Source of the DNA: Calliopsis andreniformis
Taxonomy: Eukaryota > Arthropoda > Insecta > Hymenoptera > Andrenidae
Direction of reading: 5' to 3'
Assembly (NCBI RefSeq): GCF_051401765.1
Contig: NW_027480429.1
Coordinates: 12,776,157 to 12,840,156 of the forward strand
DNA: 64,000 nucleotides
The notes under the pieces are model-generated. The model did not search any database, was not told the DNA's origin, and saw only the letters and a program-made list of their open reading frames with translations. Both the position numbers and the translations under genes were made by a program. Shown piece by piece: positions 10,731 to 24,062 of this stretch; positions within the stretch are counted from its first letter, which is position 1; each line of letters starts with the position of its first letter.

Positions 10731-13700
10731 TTTTCCATCGTATAAAACGAATAATTGCAACCAGTATGAAACTTATGGTCATTTCTACTTTCCGAGCAAC
10801 CTAGGCTTCACCCTAGGGCGTTGCTCCAACAGATTGAATAGTTAGGGCCTAAGAAGTCAACGCCAGAGGCATAAAATACAATATAAATACAACAGTTTTT
10901 CCATCGTATAAAACGAATAATTGCAACCAGTATGAAACTTATGGTCATTTCTACGTTCCGAACAACCTAGGCTTCACCCTAGGGCGGTGCTCCAACGGAT
11001 AGAATAGTTAGGGCCTTAGAAGTCAACGCCCGAAATATAAAATGCAAAAAAAATACAACAGTGTTTCCATCATATAACAGGAATAATTGCAACCAGTTTG
11101 AAAGTGATGGCCAATTCTACGTTCCGGGCAACCTAGATTTCACTCCAGGGCGTTGCTCCACCAGACCCAATAATTACGGCCTAAGAAGTCAACGCCAGAA
11201 GCATAAAATACGATATAAATACAACAGCTTTTCCATCGTATAAAGCGAATAATTGCAACCAGTGTGAAAGTAATGGTCATTTCTACGTCCCGAGGACCCT
11301 AGGCGTCACTCTAGGGCGTTGCTCCACCACATCTAATAGCTACGGCCTTAGTAGTCAACGCCAGAGGCATAAAGTACAATATAAATACAACAGCGTTTCC
11401 ATCGTATAAAACGAATAATTGCAACCAGTGTGAAAGTTATGGTCATTTTTACATTCCGAGCAACCTAGGATCCACTCTAGGGCGTTGCTCCACAAGATCG
11501 AATAGTTAGGTCCTTAGAAGTAAACGCCAGAAGCATAAAATACGATATAAATACAACAGCGTTTGCATCGTATAAAACGAATAATTGCAACCAGTGTGAA
11601 AGTTATGGTCATTTCTACATTCCGAGCAACCTAGGATTCACTCTAGGGCGTTGCTCCACCAGATCGAATAGTTAGGTCCTTAGAAGCATACGCCAGAAGC
11701 ATATAATACAATATAGATACAACAGCTTTTCCATCGTATAAAAGGATTAATTGCAACTAGTTTGAACGTGATGGTCATTTCTCCCTTCCGGGCAACCTAG
11801 GCTTCACTCTAGGGCGTTGCTCCACTAGATCGAACAGCTAGGGCCTTGGAAGTCAACGCCAGAGGCATAAAATACAATATAAATACAACAGCTTTTCCAT
11901 CGTATAAAACGAATAATTGCAACCAGTGTGAAAGTGATGGCGAATTCTACCTTCCGGGCATTCTAGGCTTCACTATAGGGCGTTGCTCCACCAGATCGAA
12001 TAGTTAGTGCCTTAGAAGTCAACGCCAGAAGCATAGAATACGATATAAATGCAACAGCTTTTCCATCGTATATAACGAACAATTGCAACCAGTGTGAAAG
12101 TAATGGTCATTTCTACGTCCCGAGCACCCTAGGCGTCACTGTAGGGCGTTGCTCCACCACATCTAATAGCTACGGCCTTAGAAGTCAACGCCAGAGGCAT
12201 AAAGTACAATATAAATACAACAGCGTTTCCATCGTATAAAACGAATAATTGCAACCAGTGTGAAAGTTATGTTCATTTCTACATTCCGAGCAAGCTAGGA
12301 TCCACTCTAAGGCGTTGCTCCACCAGATAGAATAGTTAGGTCCTTAGAAGTAAACGCCAGAAGCATAAAATACAATATAAATACAACAGTTTTTACATCG
12401 TATAAAACGAATAATTGCAACCAGTTTGAAAGTGATGGCCAATTCTACCTTCCGGGCAACCTAGGCTCCACTCTAGGGCTTTGCTCCACCAGATCGAATA
12501 GTTAGTGCCTTAGAAGTGAACGCGAGAAGCATGAAATACAATATGAATAAAACAGTTTTTCCATCGCATAAAACGAATAATTGCAACCAGTATGAAACTT
12601 ATGGTCAATTCTACTTTCCGAGCAACCTAGGCTTCACCCTAGGGCGTTGCTCCAACGGATTGAATAGTTAGGGCCTTAGCAGTCAACGCCCGAAATATAA
12701 AATGCAAAAAAAATACAACAGTGTTTCCATCATATAACAGCAATAATTGCAACCAGTTTGAAAGTGATGGCCAATTCTACGTTCCGGGCAACCTAGGTTT
12801 CACTCCAGGGCGTTGCTCCACCAGACCGAATAGTTACGGCCGAAGAAGTCAACGCGAGAAGCATAAAATACGATATAAATACAACAGCTTTTCCATCGTA
12901 TAAAACGAATAATTGCAACCAGTGTGAAAGTAATGGTCATTTCTACGCTCCGAGCACCCTAGGCGTCTCTCTAGGGCGTTGCTCCACCACATCTAATAGC
13001 TACGGCCTTAGAAGTCAACGCCAGAGGCATAAAATACAATATAAATACTACAGCTTTTCCATCGTATAAAGCGAATAATTGCAACCAGTATGAAACTTAT
13101 GGTCATTTCTACTTTCCGAGCAACCTAGGCTTCACCCTAGGGCGTTGCTCCAACAGATTGAATAGTTAGGGCCTTAGAAGTCTACGGCCGAACCATAAAA
13201 TGCAAAAAAAATACAACAGTATTTCCATCATATAACAGGAATAATTTCGACCAGTTTGAAAGTGATGGCCAATTCTACGTTCCGGGTAACCTAGGCTTCA
13301 CTCTAGGGCGTTGCTCCACCAGATCGAATAGTTAGTGCCATAGAAGTCAACGCCAGAAGCATAAAATACAATATAAATACAACAGTTTTTCCATCGTATG
13401 GAACAAATAATTGCAACCAGTATGAAACATATGGTCATTTCTACTTTCCGAGCAACCTAGGCTTCACCCTAGGGCGTTGCTCCAACGGATTGAATAGTTA
13501 GGGCCTTAGAAGTCAAGGCCCGAACCATAAAATGCAAAAAAAATACAACAGTGTTTCCATCATATAACAGGAATAATTGCAACCAGTTTGAAAGTGATGG
13601 CCAATTCTACTTTCCGGGCAACCTAGATTTCACTCCAGGGCGTTGCTCCACCAGACCGAATAGTTACGGCTTAAGAAGTCAACGCCAGAAGCATAAAATA

Positions 13701-16480
13701 CGATATAAATACAACAGCTTTTCCATCGTATAAAACGAATAATTGCAACCAGTGTGAAAGTAATGGTCATTTCTACGTTCCGAGCACCCTAGCCGTCACT
13801 CTAGGGCGTTGCTCCACCAGATCGAATAGTTAGGTCCTTAGAAGTAAACGCCAGAAGCATAAAATACAATATAGATACAACAGCATTTCCATCGTATAAA
13901 AGGATTAATTGCAACCAGTATGAACGTGATGGTCATTTCTCCCTTCCGGGCAACCTAGGCTTCACTCTAGGGCGTTGCTCCACTAGATCGAACAGCTAGG
14001 GCCTTAGAAGTCAACGCCAGAGGCATAGAATACAATATAAATACAACAGCTTCTCCATCGTATAAAACGAATAATTGCAACCAGTATGAAACTTATGGTC
14101 ATTTCTACTTTACGAGCAACCTAGGCTTCACCCTAGGGCGTTGCTCCAACGGATTGAATAGTTAGGGCCTTGGAAGTCAACGCCCGAAATATAAAATGCA
14201 AAAAAAATACAACAGTGTTTCCATCATATAACAGGAATAATTGCAACCAGTTTGAAAGTGATGGCCAATTCTGCGTTCCGGGCAACCTAGGTTTCACTCC
14301 AGGGCGTTGCTCCACCAGACCGAATAGTTACGGCCGAAGAAGTCAACGCGAGAAGCATAAAATACAATATAGATACAACAGCTTTTCCATCGTATAAAAG
14401 GATTAATTGCAACCAGTTTGAACGTGATGGTCATTTCTCCCTTCCGGGCAAGCTAGGATCCACTCTAGGGCGTTGCTCCACCAGATCGAATAGTTAGGTC
14501 CTTAGAAGTAAACGCCAGAAGCATAAAATACAATATAGATACAACAGCTTTTCCATCGTATAAAAGGATTAATTGCAACCAGTTTGAACGTGATGGTCAT
14601 TTCTCCCTTCCGGGCAACCTAGGCTTCACTCTAGGGCGTAGCTCCACTAGATCGAACAGCTAGGGCCTTAGAAGTCAGCGCCAGAAGCATAAAATACAAT
14701 ATAAATACAGCAGTTTTTCCATCGTATAAAACGAATAATTGCAACCAGTATGAAACTTATGGTCATTTCTACTTTCCGAGCAACCTAGGCTTCACCCTAG
14801 GGCGCTGCTCCAACAGATTGAATAGTTAGGGCGTTAGAAGTCAACGCCAGAGGCATAAAATACAATATAAATACAACAGCTTTTCCATCATATAAAACGA
14901 ATAATTACAACCAGTGTGAAAGTGATGGCCAATTCTACCTTCCGGGCAACCTAGGCTTCACTCTAGGGCGTTGCTCCACCAGATCGAATAGTTAGTGCCT
15001 TAGAAGTCAACGCCAGAAGCATAAAATACAATATAAATACAACAGTTTTTCCATCGTATAAAACGAATAATTGCAACCAGTATGAAACTTATGGTCATTT
15101 CTACTTTCCGAACAACCTAGGCTTCACCCTAGGGCGTTGCTCCAACGGATTGAATAGATAGGGCCTTAGAAGTCAACGCCCGAACCATAAAATGCAAAAA
15201 AAATAGAACAGTGTTTCCATAATATAGCAGCAATAATCGCAACCAGTTTGAAAGTGATGGCCAATTCTACGTTCCGGGCAACCTAGGTTTCACTCCAGGG
15301 CGTTGCTCCACCAGACCGAATAGTTACGGCCTAAGAAGTCAACGCCAGAAGCATAAAATACGATATTAATACAACAGCTTTTCCATCGTATATAACGAAT
15401 AATTGCAACCAGTGTGAAAGTAATGGTCATTTCTACGTTCCGAGCACCCTAGGCGTCTCTCTAGGGCGTTGCTCCACCACATCTAATAGCTACGGCCTTA
15501 GAAGTCAACGCCAGAGGCAGAAAATACAATATAAATACAACAGCTTTTCCATCGTATAAAACGAATAATTCCAACCAGTATGAAACTTATGGTCATTTCT
15601 ACTTTCCGAGCAACCTAGGCTTCACCCTAGGGCGTTGCTCCAACGGATTGAATAGTTAGGGCCTTAGAAGTCAACGCCCGAACCATAAAATGCAAAAAAA
15701 ATACAACAGTGTTTCGTTCATATAACAGGAATAATTGCAACCAGTTTGAAAGTGATGGCAAATTCTACGTTCCGGGCAACCTAGGTTTCACTCCAGGGCG
15801 TTGCTCCACCAGACCGAATAGTTAAGTCCTTAGAAGTAAACGCCAGAAGCATTAAATACGATATAAATACAACAGCTTTTCCATCGTATAAAAGGAATAC
15901 TTGCAAACAGTGTGAAAGTAGTGGTCATTTCTACGTTCCGGGCAAGCTAGGCTTCACCCTAGGCCGTTGTTCCACCAGATCGAATAGTTAGGGCCTAAGA
16001 AGTGAACGCCAGAAGCATAAAATGCAATAAAAATACAACAGTTTTTCCATCGTATAACAGGATTAATTGCAACCAGTTTGAAAGTGATGGTCATTTCTCC
16101 TTTCCGGGCAACCTAGGCTTCACTCTAGGGCGTTGCTCCACTAGATCGAATTGCTAGGGCCTTAGAAGTCAACGCCAGAAGCATAAAATACAATATAAAT
16201 ACAACAGTTTTTCCATCGTATAAAACGAATAATTGCAACCAGTATGAAACTGATGGTCATTTCTACTTTCCGAGCAACCTAGGCCTCACCCTAGGGCGTT
16301 GCTCCAATAGATTGAATAGTTAGGGCCTTAGAAGCCAACGCCCGAAGCATAAAATGCAAAAAAAATGCAATAGTGTTTCCATCATATAACAGGAATAATT
16401 GCGACCAGTTTGGAAGTGATATCCAATTCTACGTTCCGGGCGACCTAGGCTTCACTCTAGGGCGTTGCTCCACCAGATCG
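10731..16480. repeat. A8-rich left-domain monomers with 10-, 5-, 4-, 6- and 3-monomer spacing
   Basis: A distinctive monomer with an eight-A run followed by 'tacaacagtgtttcc' recurs at 11,061, 12,721, 13,551, 14,215, 15,211 and 15,709. The spacings are 1660, 830, 664, 996 and 498 bp, all exact multiples of 166. The monomers between have 'tatgaaacttatgg', 'ccgagcaccctaggcgtc' or 'aggatccactctaggg' markers. No single HOR period fits the stretch; it looks like a mosaic of small duplications. The equivalent in copy 2 is 30,476-36,225. Confidence 0.75.
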
Positions 16481-18060
16481 AAAAGCTAGGGACTTAGAAC
16501 TCAACGCCAGAAGCATTAAATACAATAAAAATACAACCGTTCTTCCATCGTATAACAGGAATGATTGCAACCAGTGTGAATATAATGGTCACTTCTACGT
16601 TCCGGGCAACCTACGTTTCACTCTATGGCGTTGCTCCACCAGATCGAATAGTTAGGGCCTAAGAATTCAACGCCAGGAGCATAAAATACGATATAAATAC
16701 AACAGCTCTTCCATCGTATAAAACGAGTAATAGCAACCAGTGTGAAAGTTATGGTTATTTCTGCGTTTCGGGCAACCTAGGCTTCACTCGAGGGCGTTGA
16801 TCCATCAGATCGAATAGTTAGGGCCTTAGAAGTCAACGCCAGAAGCATAAAATACAATAAAGATGAAACAGTTATTCCATCGTATAACAGGAATAACTGC
16901 AACCAGTGTGAAAGTAATGGTCATTTCTACGTTCCGAGCATCCTAGGCTTCACTCCAGGGCGTTGTTCAACCAGATCGAATGGTTAGGGCCGAAGGAATC
17001 AAGGCCAGAAGCATAATATACAATATAAATATAAAAGTTTTTCCATCGTATAGAACGAATAATAGCAACCAGTGTGAAAGTTATGGTCATTTCTACGTTC
17101 CGGGCAACGTAAGCTTTACTCTACGGCGTCGTTCCACCAGATCGTATAGTTATGGCCTAGGAAGTCAACGCCAGACGCATAAAATATAATATAAATATAA
17201 CAGTTTTTGCATCGCATAAAACGGATAATTGCATCCAGCGTGAAAGTAACGGACATTTCTACGTTCCGGGCAACCTAGTCTTCACTCTAGGGCGTTGCCC
17301 CACCACATCGAATAGCTACAGCCTTAGAAGTCAACGCCAGAAGCATAAAATACAATATAAATACAACCGTTTTTCCATTGAATAAAACGAATAATTGCAT
17401 CCAGTGTGAAAGTTATGGTCATTTCTACGTTCCGGGCAACATAGGCTTCACCCTTGGACGATGCCCCACCAGATCGAATAGCAAGGACCTTAGAAGTCGA
17501 AGCCAGAAGCGGAAAATACAATAAAAATGCAACAGGTTTTCCAACGTAACCAGTGCGAATAATTGTAACCAGTGTGAATGTTATGGTCATTAATACGTTC
17601 CGGGCAACCTAGGCTTCACTCTAGGGCGTTGATCCACCAGATCCAATAGCTAGGGCCTAACAATTCAACGCCAGAAGCATAAAGTACAATGAAAGTACAA
17701 CAGTTTTTTCATCGTATAAAACGGATAATTGCAACAAGCGTGAAGGTAATGGTCAGTTCTACGTTTCGGGCAATCTAGGATTCACTCTAGGGCGTTGCTG
17801 CACCAGATCGTATAGTTAGGGCCTAAGAAGTCAACGCCTGAAGCATAAAATACAATATAAATACAACAGCTTTTCCATCGTATAAAACGAATAATTGCAA
17901 CCAGTGTGAAAGTTATGGTCACTTCTACGTTCCGGTCAACCTTGGCTTCACTCTAGGGCGTTGCTCCGCCAGCTCGAATAGTTAGGGCCTTAGAAGTCAA
18001 CGCCAGAAGCATAAGATACAATATAAATACAACAGTTTTTCCATCGTATAACAGGTGCAA
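16481..18060. repeat. 9.5-monomer block repeated 4806 bp downstream, first copy
   Basis: It begins with 'ttagaactcaacgcc' and 'aaccgttcttccatcg' and matches about 21,290-22,870 at +4806 (29 monomers minus 8 bp). It marks the change from left-domain to right-domain monomers. Differences are few: 'aacgtaaccagtgcg' at 17,544 against 'aacgtataaagcg' at 22,350, and a 6-bp deletion at about 18,056 ('acaggtgcaacc' against 'acaggaataattgcaacc'). Both features of this copy are kept in copy 2 of the 22-kb unit at 37,289 and 37,798. Confidence 0.8.
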
Positions 18061-18420
18061 CCAGTGTGGAAGTTATGGTCATTTCTACGTGCCGGGCAAC
18101 CTAGGCTTCATCCTGTGGCGTTGCTCCACCAGGTCGTATGGTTAGGGCCTTAGAAGTCAACTCCCGAAGCATAAAATACAATAAAAATACCATAGTTTTT
18201 ACATCCTATAACAGGAATAATTATATCCAGTGTGAAATTTATGGACATTTCTACATTCCGAGCAACCTAGTCTTCACTCTAGGGCGTTGCTCCACCAGAT
18301 CGAATAGTTAGGGCCTTAGAAGTCAACGTCAGAAGCATAAAATACAATAAAACTACAACAGTTATTCCATCGTATAACAGGAATAACTGCAACCAGTGTG
18401 AAAGTAATGGTCATTTCTAC

Positions 18421-18790
18421 CTTCCGGGAAACCTGGCCTTCACCCTAGGGCGTGCTTCCACCAGGTCGAATAGTTACGGCCTTAGAACTCAACGCCAGAA
18501 GCATAAAATACAATATAAATATAACAACTCTTCCATCGTATAGAACGAATAATAGCAACCAGTGTGAAAGTTATGGTCATTTCTACGTTCCGGGCAACCT
18601 ACGCTTCACTCTAGGGCGTTGCTCCACCAGATCGAATAGTTAGGGACTAAGAAGTGAACGCCCGTAGCATGAAATGCGCTAAATATACAAGAGTTTTTCC
18701 ATCGTATAACAGGAATAATTGCAACCAGTGTGAAAGTGATGGTCATTTCTACGTTCCGGGCGACCTAGTCTTCAGTCTGGGGCGTTGTTC
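18421..18790. repeat. Two-monomer block repeated 1162 bp away (first of pair)
   Basis: The block starts with 'cttccgggaaacctggcc' and includes 'cgcccgtagcatgaaatg' and 'ctagtcttcagtctgggg'. The same markers start at 19,583, an offset of 1162 bp (7 monomers). The pair is also found at 38,166/39,328 and 44,801/45,963. The two members differ at 'agggcgtgc' (first) versus 'agggcctgc' (second). Confidence 0.8.
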
Positions 18791-21290
18791 CACCAGATCG
18801 AGTAGTTAGGGCCTAAGAAGACAACGCCAGAAGCATAAAATACAATATAAATATAACAGTTTTTCCATCGTATAAAACGAATAATAGCAACCAGTGAGAC
18901 AGTTATGGTCATTTCTACGTTCCGGGCAACCTAGGCGTCACTCTAGGGCGTTGCTCCACCACAGCGAATAGCTACGGCCTTAGAAGTCGACGCCAGAAGC
19001 ATAAAATACAATATAAATACAACAGTTTTTCCATCGCATAACAGGAATAATTCCAACCAGTTTGAAAGTGATGGTCATTTCTACGTTCCGGGCAACCTAG
19101 GCTTCACTCTAGGGCGTTGCTACACCAGATCGAATAGTTAGGGCCTTAGAAGTCAACGCCCGAAGCATAAAATGCAATAAAACTACAACAGTTTTTCCAT
19201 CGCATAACAGGAACAATTCCAACCAGTTTGAAAGTGATGGTCATTTCTACGTTCCGCGCAACCAAGGCTTCACTCTAGGGCGTTGTTACACCAGATCGAA
19301 TAGCTAGGGTCTTAGAATTCAACGCTAAAAGCATAAATTACAATAAAGATGCAACAGTTTTTCCATCGTATAACAGGAATAATTGCAACCGGTGTTAAGG
19401 TAACGGTCTGTCCTACGTTCCGGGCAACCTAGGCGTCACTCTAGGGCGTTGCTCCACCACATCGAATAGCTACGGCCTTAGAAGTCAACGCCAGAAGCAT
19501 AAAATACAATATAAATACAACAGCATTTCCATCGTATAAAATGAATAATTGCAAACAGTGTGAAAGTAATGGTCATTTCTACCTTCCGGGAAACCTGGCC
19601 TTCACCCTAGGGCCTGCTTCCACAAGGTCGAATAGTTACGGCCTTAGAACTCAACGCCAGAAGCATAAAATACAATATAAATATAACAACTCTTCCATCG
19701 TATAGAACGAATAATAGCAACCAGTGTGAAAGTTATGGTCATTTCTACGTTCCGGGCAACCTACGCTTCACTCTAGGGCGTTGCTCCACCAGATCGAATA
19801 GTTAGGGACTAAGAAGTGAACGCCCGTAGCATGAAATGCGCTAAATATACAAGAGTTTTTCCATTGTATAACAGGAATAATTGCAACCAGTGTGAAAGTG
19901 ATGGTCATTTCTACGTTCCGGGCGACCTAGTCTTCAGTCTGGGGCGTTGTTCCACCAGATCGAATAGCTAGGGCCTTAGAAGTCAACGACAGAAGCATAA
20001 AATACAATATAAATACAACAGCTTTTCCATCGGATATAATGTATATTTGCAGTGTGAATGTAATTGTCATTTCTACGTTCCAGGCAACCCAGGCATCACT
20101 CTAGGGCGTTGCTCCACGAGATCAAATAGTTACGGACTTAGAATTCAACGCCAGAAGCATAAAATACAATATAAATACAACCGTTTTTCCATTGTATAAA
20201 ACGAATAATTGCAACCAGTGTGAAAGTTATGGTCATTTCTACGTCCCGGGCAACCTAGGCCTCACTCTAGGGAGTTGCTCCACCAGATTGAATAGTTAGG
20301 GCCTTAGAAGTCAACGCCAGGAGCATAAAATACAATAAAAATACAACAGTTTTTCCATCGTATAACAGGAATGATTGCAACCAGTGTGAATGTGATGGTC
20401 ATTTCTACGTTCCGGGCAACCTACGTTTCACTCTATGGCGTTGCTCCACCAGATCGAATAGTTAGGGCCTAAGAATTCAACGCCAGGAGCATAAAATACG
20501 ATATGAATACAACAGCTTTTCCATCGTATAAAACGAGTAATTGCAACCAGTGTGAAAGTTATGGTCATTTCTACGTTCTGGGCAACCTAGGCTTCACCAT
20601 AGGGCGTTGCTCTACCAGATCGAATAGTCAGGGCCTTAGAAGTCAACGCCCGAAGCATAAAGTACAAAATAAATAGAACAGATTTTCCATTGTATATAAC
20701 GAATAATTGCTACCAGTGTGAAAGTTATGGTCATTTTTACTTTCCTGGCAGCCTAGGTTTCACCCTAGGGTGTTGCTCCAACAGATTGAATAGTTGAGGC
20801 CTTAGAAGTCAACGCCCGAATCATAAAATGCAATAAAAATACATCAGCTTTTCCATCGTATAAAACGAATAATTGCAACCAGTGTGAAGGTTATGGACAT
20901 TTCTACCATCCGAGCAACCTAGGCTTCACTCGAGGGCGTTGCTCCATCAGATCGAATAGTTAGGGCCTTAGAAGTCAACGCCAGGAGCATAAAATACAAT
21001 AAAAATACAACAGTTTTTCCATCGTATAACAGGAATGATTGCAACCAGTGTGAATGTAATGGTCATTTCTACGTTCCGGGCAACCTACGTTTCACTCCAG
21101 GGCGTTGCTCCACCAGACCGAATAGTTAAGTCCTTAGAAGTAAACGCCAGAAGCATTAAATACGATATAGATACAACAGCTTTTCCATCGTATAAAAGGA
21201 ATACTTGCAAACCGTGTGAAAGTAGTGGTCATTTCTACGTTCCGGGCAAGCTAGGCTTAACCCTAGGCCGTTGTTCCACCAGATCGAATA
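18791..21290. repeat. Right-domain satellite monomers, mixed, with a shortened monomer
   Basis: About 15 monomers of right-domain types, including the second member of the 1162-bp pair (19,583-19,945). One monomer at about 20,030-20,060 reads 'tatatttgcagtgtg', missing about 6 bp relative to 'tatatttgcaaacagtgtg' at 59,207. This shortened form recurs at about 39,780 and 46,415, so it is a useful lineage marker. Nothing other than satellite is present. Confidence 0.8.
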
Positions 21291-21738
21291 GTTAGGGCCT
21301 AAGAAGTGAACGCCAGAAGCATTAAATACAATAAAAATACAACCGTTCTTCCATCGTATAACAGGAATGATTGCAACCAGTGTGAATATAATGGTCACTT
21401 CTACGTTCCGGGCAACCTACGTTTCACTCTATGGCGTTGCTCCACCAGATCGAATAGTTAGGGCCTAAGAATTCAACGCCAGGAGCATAAAATACGATAT
21501 AAATACAACAGCTCTTCCATCGTATAAAACGAGTAATTGCAACCAGTGTGAAAGTTATGGTTATTTCTGCGTTTCGGGCAACCTAGGCTTCACTCGAGGG
21601 CGTTGATCCATCAGATCGAATAGTTAGGGCCTTAGAAGTCAACGCCAGAAGCATAAAATACAATAAAGATGAAACAGTTATTCCATCGTATAACAGGAAT
21701 AACTGCAACCAGTGTGAAAGTAATGGTCATTTCTACGT

Positions 21739-22900
21739 TCCGAGCATCCTAGGCTTCACTCCAGGGCGTTGTTCAACCAGATCGAATGGTTAGGGCCGAA
21801 GGAATCAAGGCCAGAAGCATAATATACAATATAAATATAAAAGTTTTTCCATCGTATAGAACGAATAATAGCAACCAGTGTGAAAGTTATGGTCATTTCT
21901 ACGTTCCGGGCAACGTAAGCTTTACTCTACGGCGTCGTTCCACCAGATCGTATAGTTATGGCCTAAGAAGTCAACGCCAGACGCATAAAATATAATATAA
22001 ATATAACAGTTTTTGCATCGCATAAAACGGATAATTGCATCCAGCGTGAAAGTAACGGACATTTCTACGTTCCGGGCAACCTAGTCTTCACTCTAGGGCG
22101 TTGCCCCACCACATCGAATAGCTACAGCCTTAGAAGTCAACGCCAGAAGCATAAAATACAATATAAATACAACCGTTTTTCCATTGTATAAAACGAATAA
22201 TTGCATCCAGTGTGAAAGTTATGGTCATTTCTACGTTCCGGGCAACATAGGCTTCACTCTTGGACGATGCCCCACCAGATCGAATAGCAAGGACCTTAGA
22301 AGTCGAAGCCAGAAGCGGAAAATACAATAAAAATGCAACAGGTTTTCCAACGTATAAAGCGAATAATTGTAACCAGTGTGAATGTTATGGTCATTAATAC
22401 GTTCCGGGCAACCTAGGCTTCACTCTAGGGCGTTGATCCACCAGATCCAATAGCTAGGGCCTAACAATTCAACGCCAGAAGCATAATGTACAATGAAAAT
22501 ACAACAGTTTTTTCATCGTATAAAACGGATAATTGCAACAAGCGTGAAGGTAATGGTCAGTTCTACGTTTCGGGCAATCTAGGATTCACTCTAGGGCGTT
22601 GCTGCACCAGATCGTATAGTTAGGGCCTAAGAAGTCAACGCCTGAAGCATAAAATACAATATAAATACAACAGCTTTTCCATCGTATAAAACGAATAATT
22701 GCAACCAGTGTGAAAGTTATGGTCACATCTACGTTCAGGTCAACCTTGGCTTCACTCTAGGGCGTTGCTCCGCCAGCTCGAATAGTTAGGGCCTTAGAAT
22801 TCAACGCCAGAAGCATAAGATACAATATAAATACAACAGTTTTTCCATTGTATAACAGGAATAATTGCAACCAGTGTGGAAGTTATGGTCATTTCTACGT
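21739..22900. repeat. 7-monomer (1162-bp) tandem unit, first copy
   Basis: It begins with 'ccgagcatcctaggcttc' and includes 'cgaatggttagggccgaa', 'tttactctacggcgtcg' and 'cttggacgatgcccc'. The identical series restarts at 22,901 (+1162). This unit is also the right copy of the 4806-bp repeat whose left copy lies at about 16,930-18,090. Confidence 0.88.
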
Positions 22901-24062
22901 TCCGAGCATCCTAGGCTTCACTCCAGGGCGTTGTTCAACCAGATCGAATGGTTAGGGCCGAAGGAATCAAGGCCAGAAGCATAATATACAATATAAATAT
23001 AAAAGTTTTTCCATCGTATAGAACGAATAATAGCAACCAGTGTGAAAGTTATGGTCATTTCTACGTTCCGGGCAACGTAAGCTTTACTCTACGGCGTCGT
23101 TCCACCAGATCGTATAGTTATGGCCTAAGAAGTCAACGCCAGACGCATAAAATATAATATAAATATAACAGTTTTTGCATCGCATAAAACGGATAATTGC
23201 ATCCAGCGTGAAAGTAACGGACATTTCTACGTTCCGGGCAACCTAGTCTTCACTCTAGGGCGTTGCCCCACCACATCGAATAGCTACAGCCTTAGAAGTC
23301 AACGCCAGAAGCATAAAATACAATATAAATACAACCGTTTTTCCATTGTATAAAACGAATAATTGCATCCAGTGTGAAAGTTATGGTCATTTCTACGTTC
23401 CGGGCAACATAGGCTTCACTCTTGGACGATGCCCCACCAGATCGAATAGCAAGGACCTTAGAAGTCGAAGCCAGAAGCGGAAAATACAATAAAAATGCAA
23501 CAGGTTTTCCAACGTATAAAGCGAATAATTGTAACCAGTGTGAATGTTATGGTCATTAATACGTTCCGGGCAACCTAGGCTTCACTCTAGGGCGTTGATC
23601 CACCAGATCCAATAGCTAGGGCCTAACAATTCAACGCCAGAAGCATAATGTACAATGAAAATACAACAGTTTTTTCATCGTATAAAACGGATAATTGCAA
23701 CAAGCGTGAAGGTAATGGTCAGTTCTACGTTTCGGGCAATCTAGGATTCACTCTAGGGCGTTGCTGCACCAGATCGTATAGTTAGGGCCTAAGAAGTCAA
23801 CGCCTGAAGCATAAAATACAATATAAATACAACAGCTTTTCCATCGTATAAAACGAATAATTGCAACCAGTGTGAAAGTTATGGTCACATCTACGTTCAG
23901 GTCAACCTTGGCTTCACTCTAGGGCGTTGCTCCGCCAGCTCGAATAGTTAGGGCCTTAGAATTCAACGCCAGAAGCATAAGATACAATATAAATACAACA
24001 GTTTTTCCATTGTATAACAGGAATAATTGCAACCAGTGTGGAAGTTATGGTCATTTCTACGT
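22901..24062. repeat. 7-monomer (1162-bp) tandem unit, second copy
   Basis: It looks essentially identical to the preceding 1162 bp; I noticed no differences by eye. After it, 'cttcatcctgtggcgatgct' at 24,078 continues as at 42,661, and the array then jumps to the start of the second 22-kb unit at about 24,098. Copy 2 of the 22-kb unit has only one copy of this 7-mer (41,484-42,645), so this duplication is private to copy 1. Confidence 0.88.
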
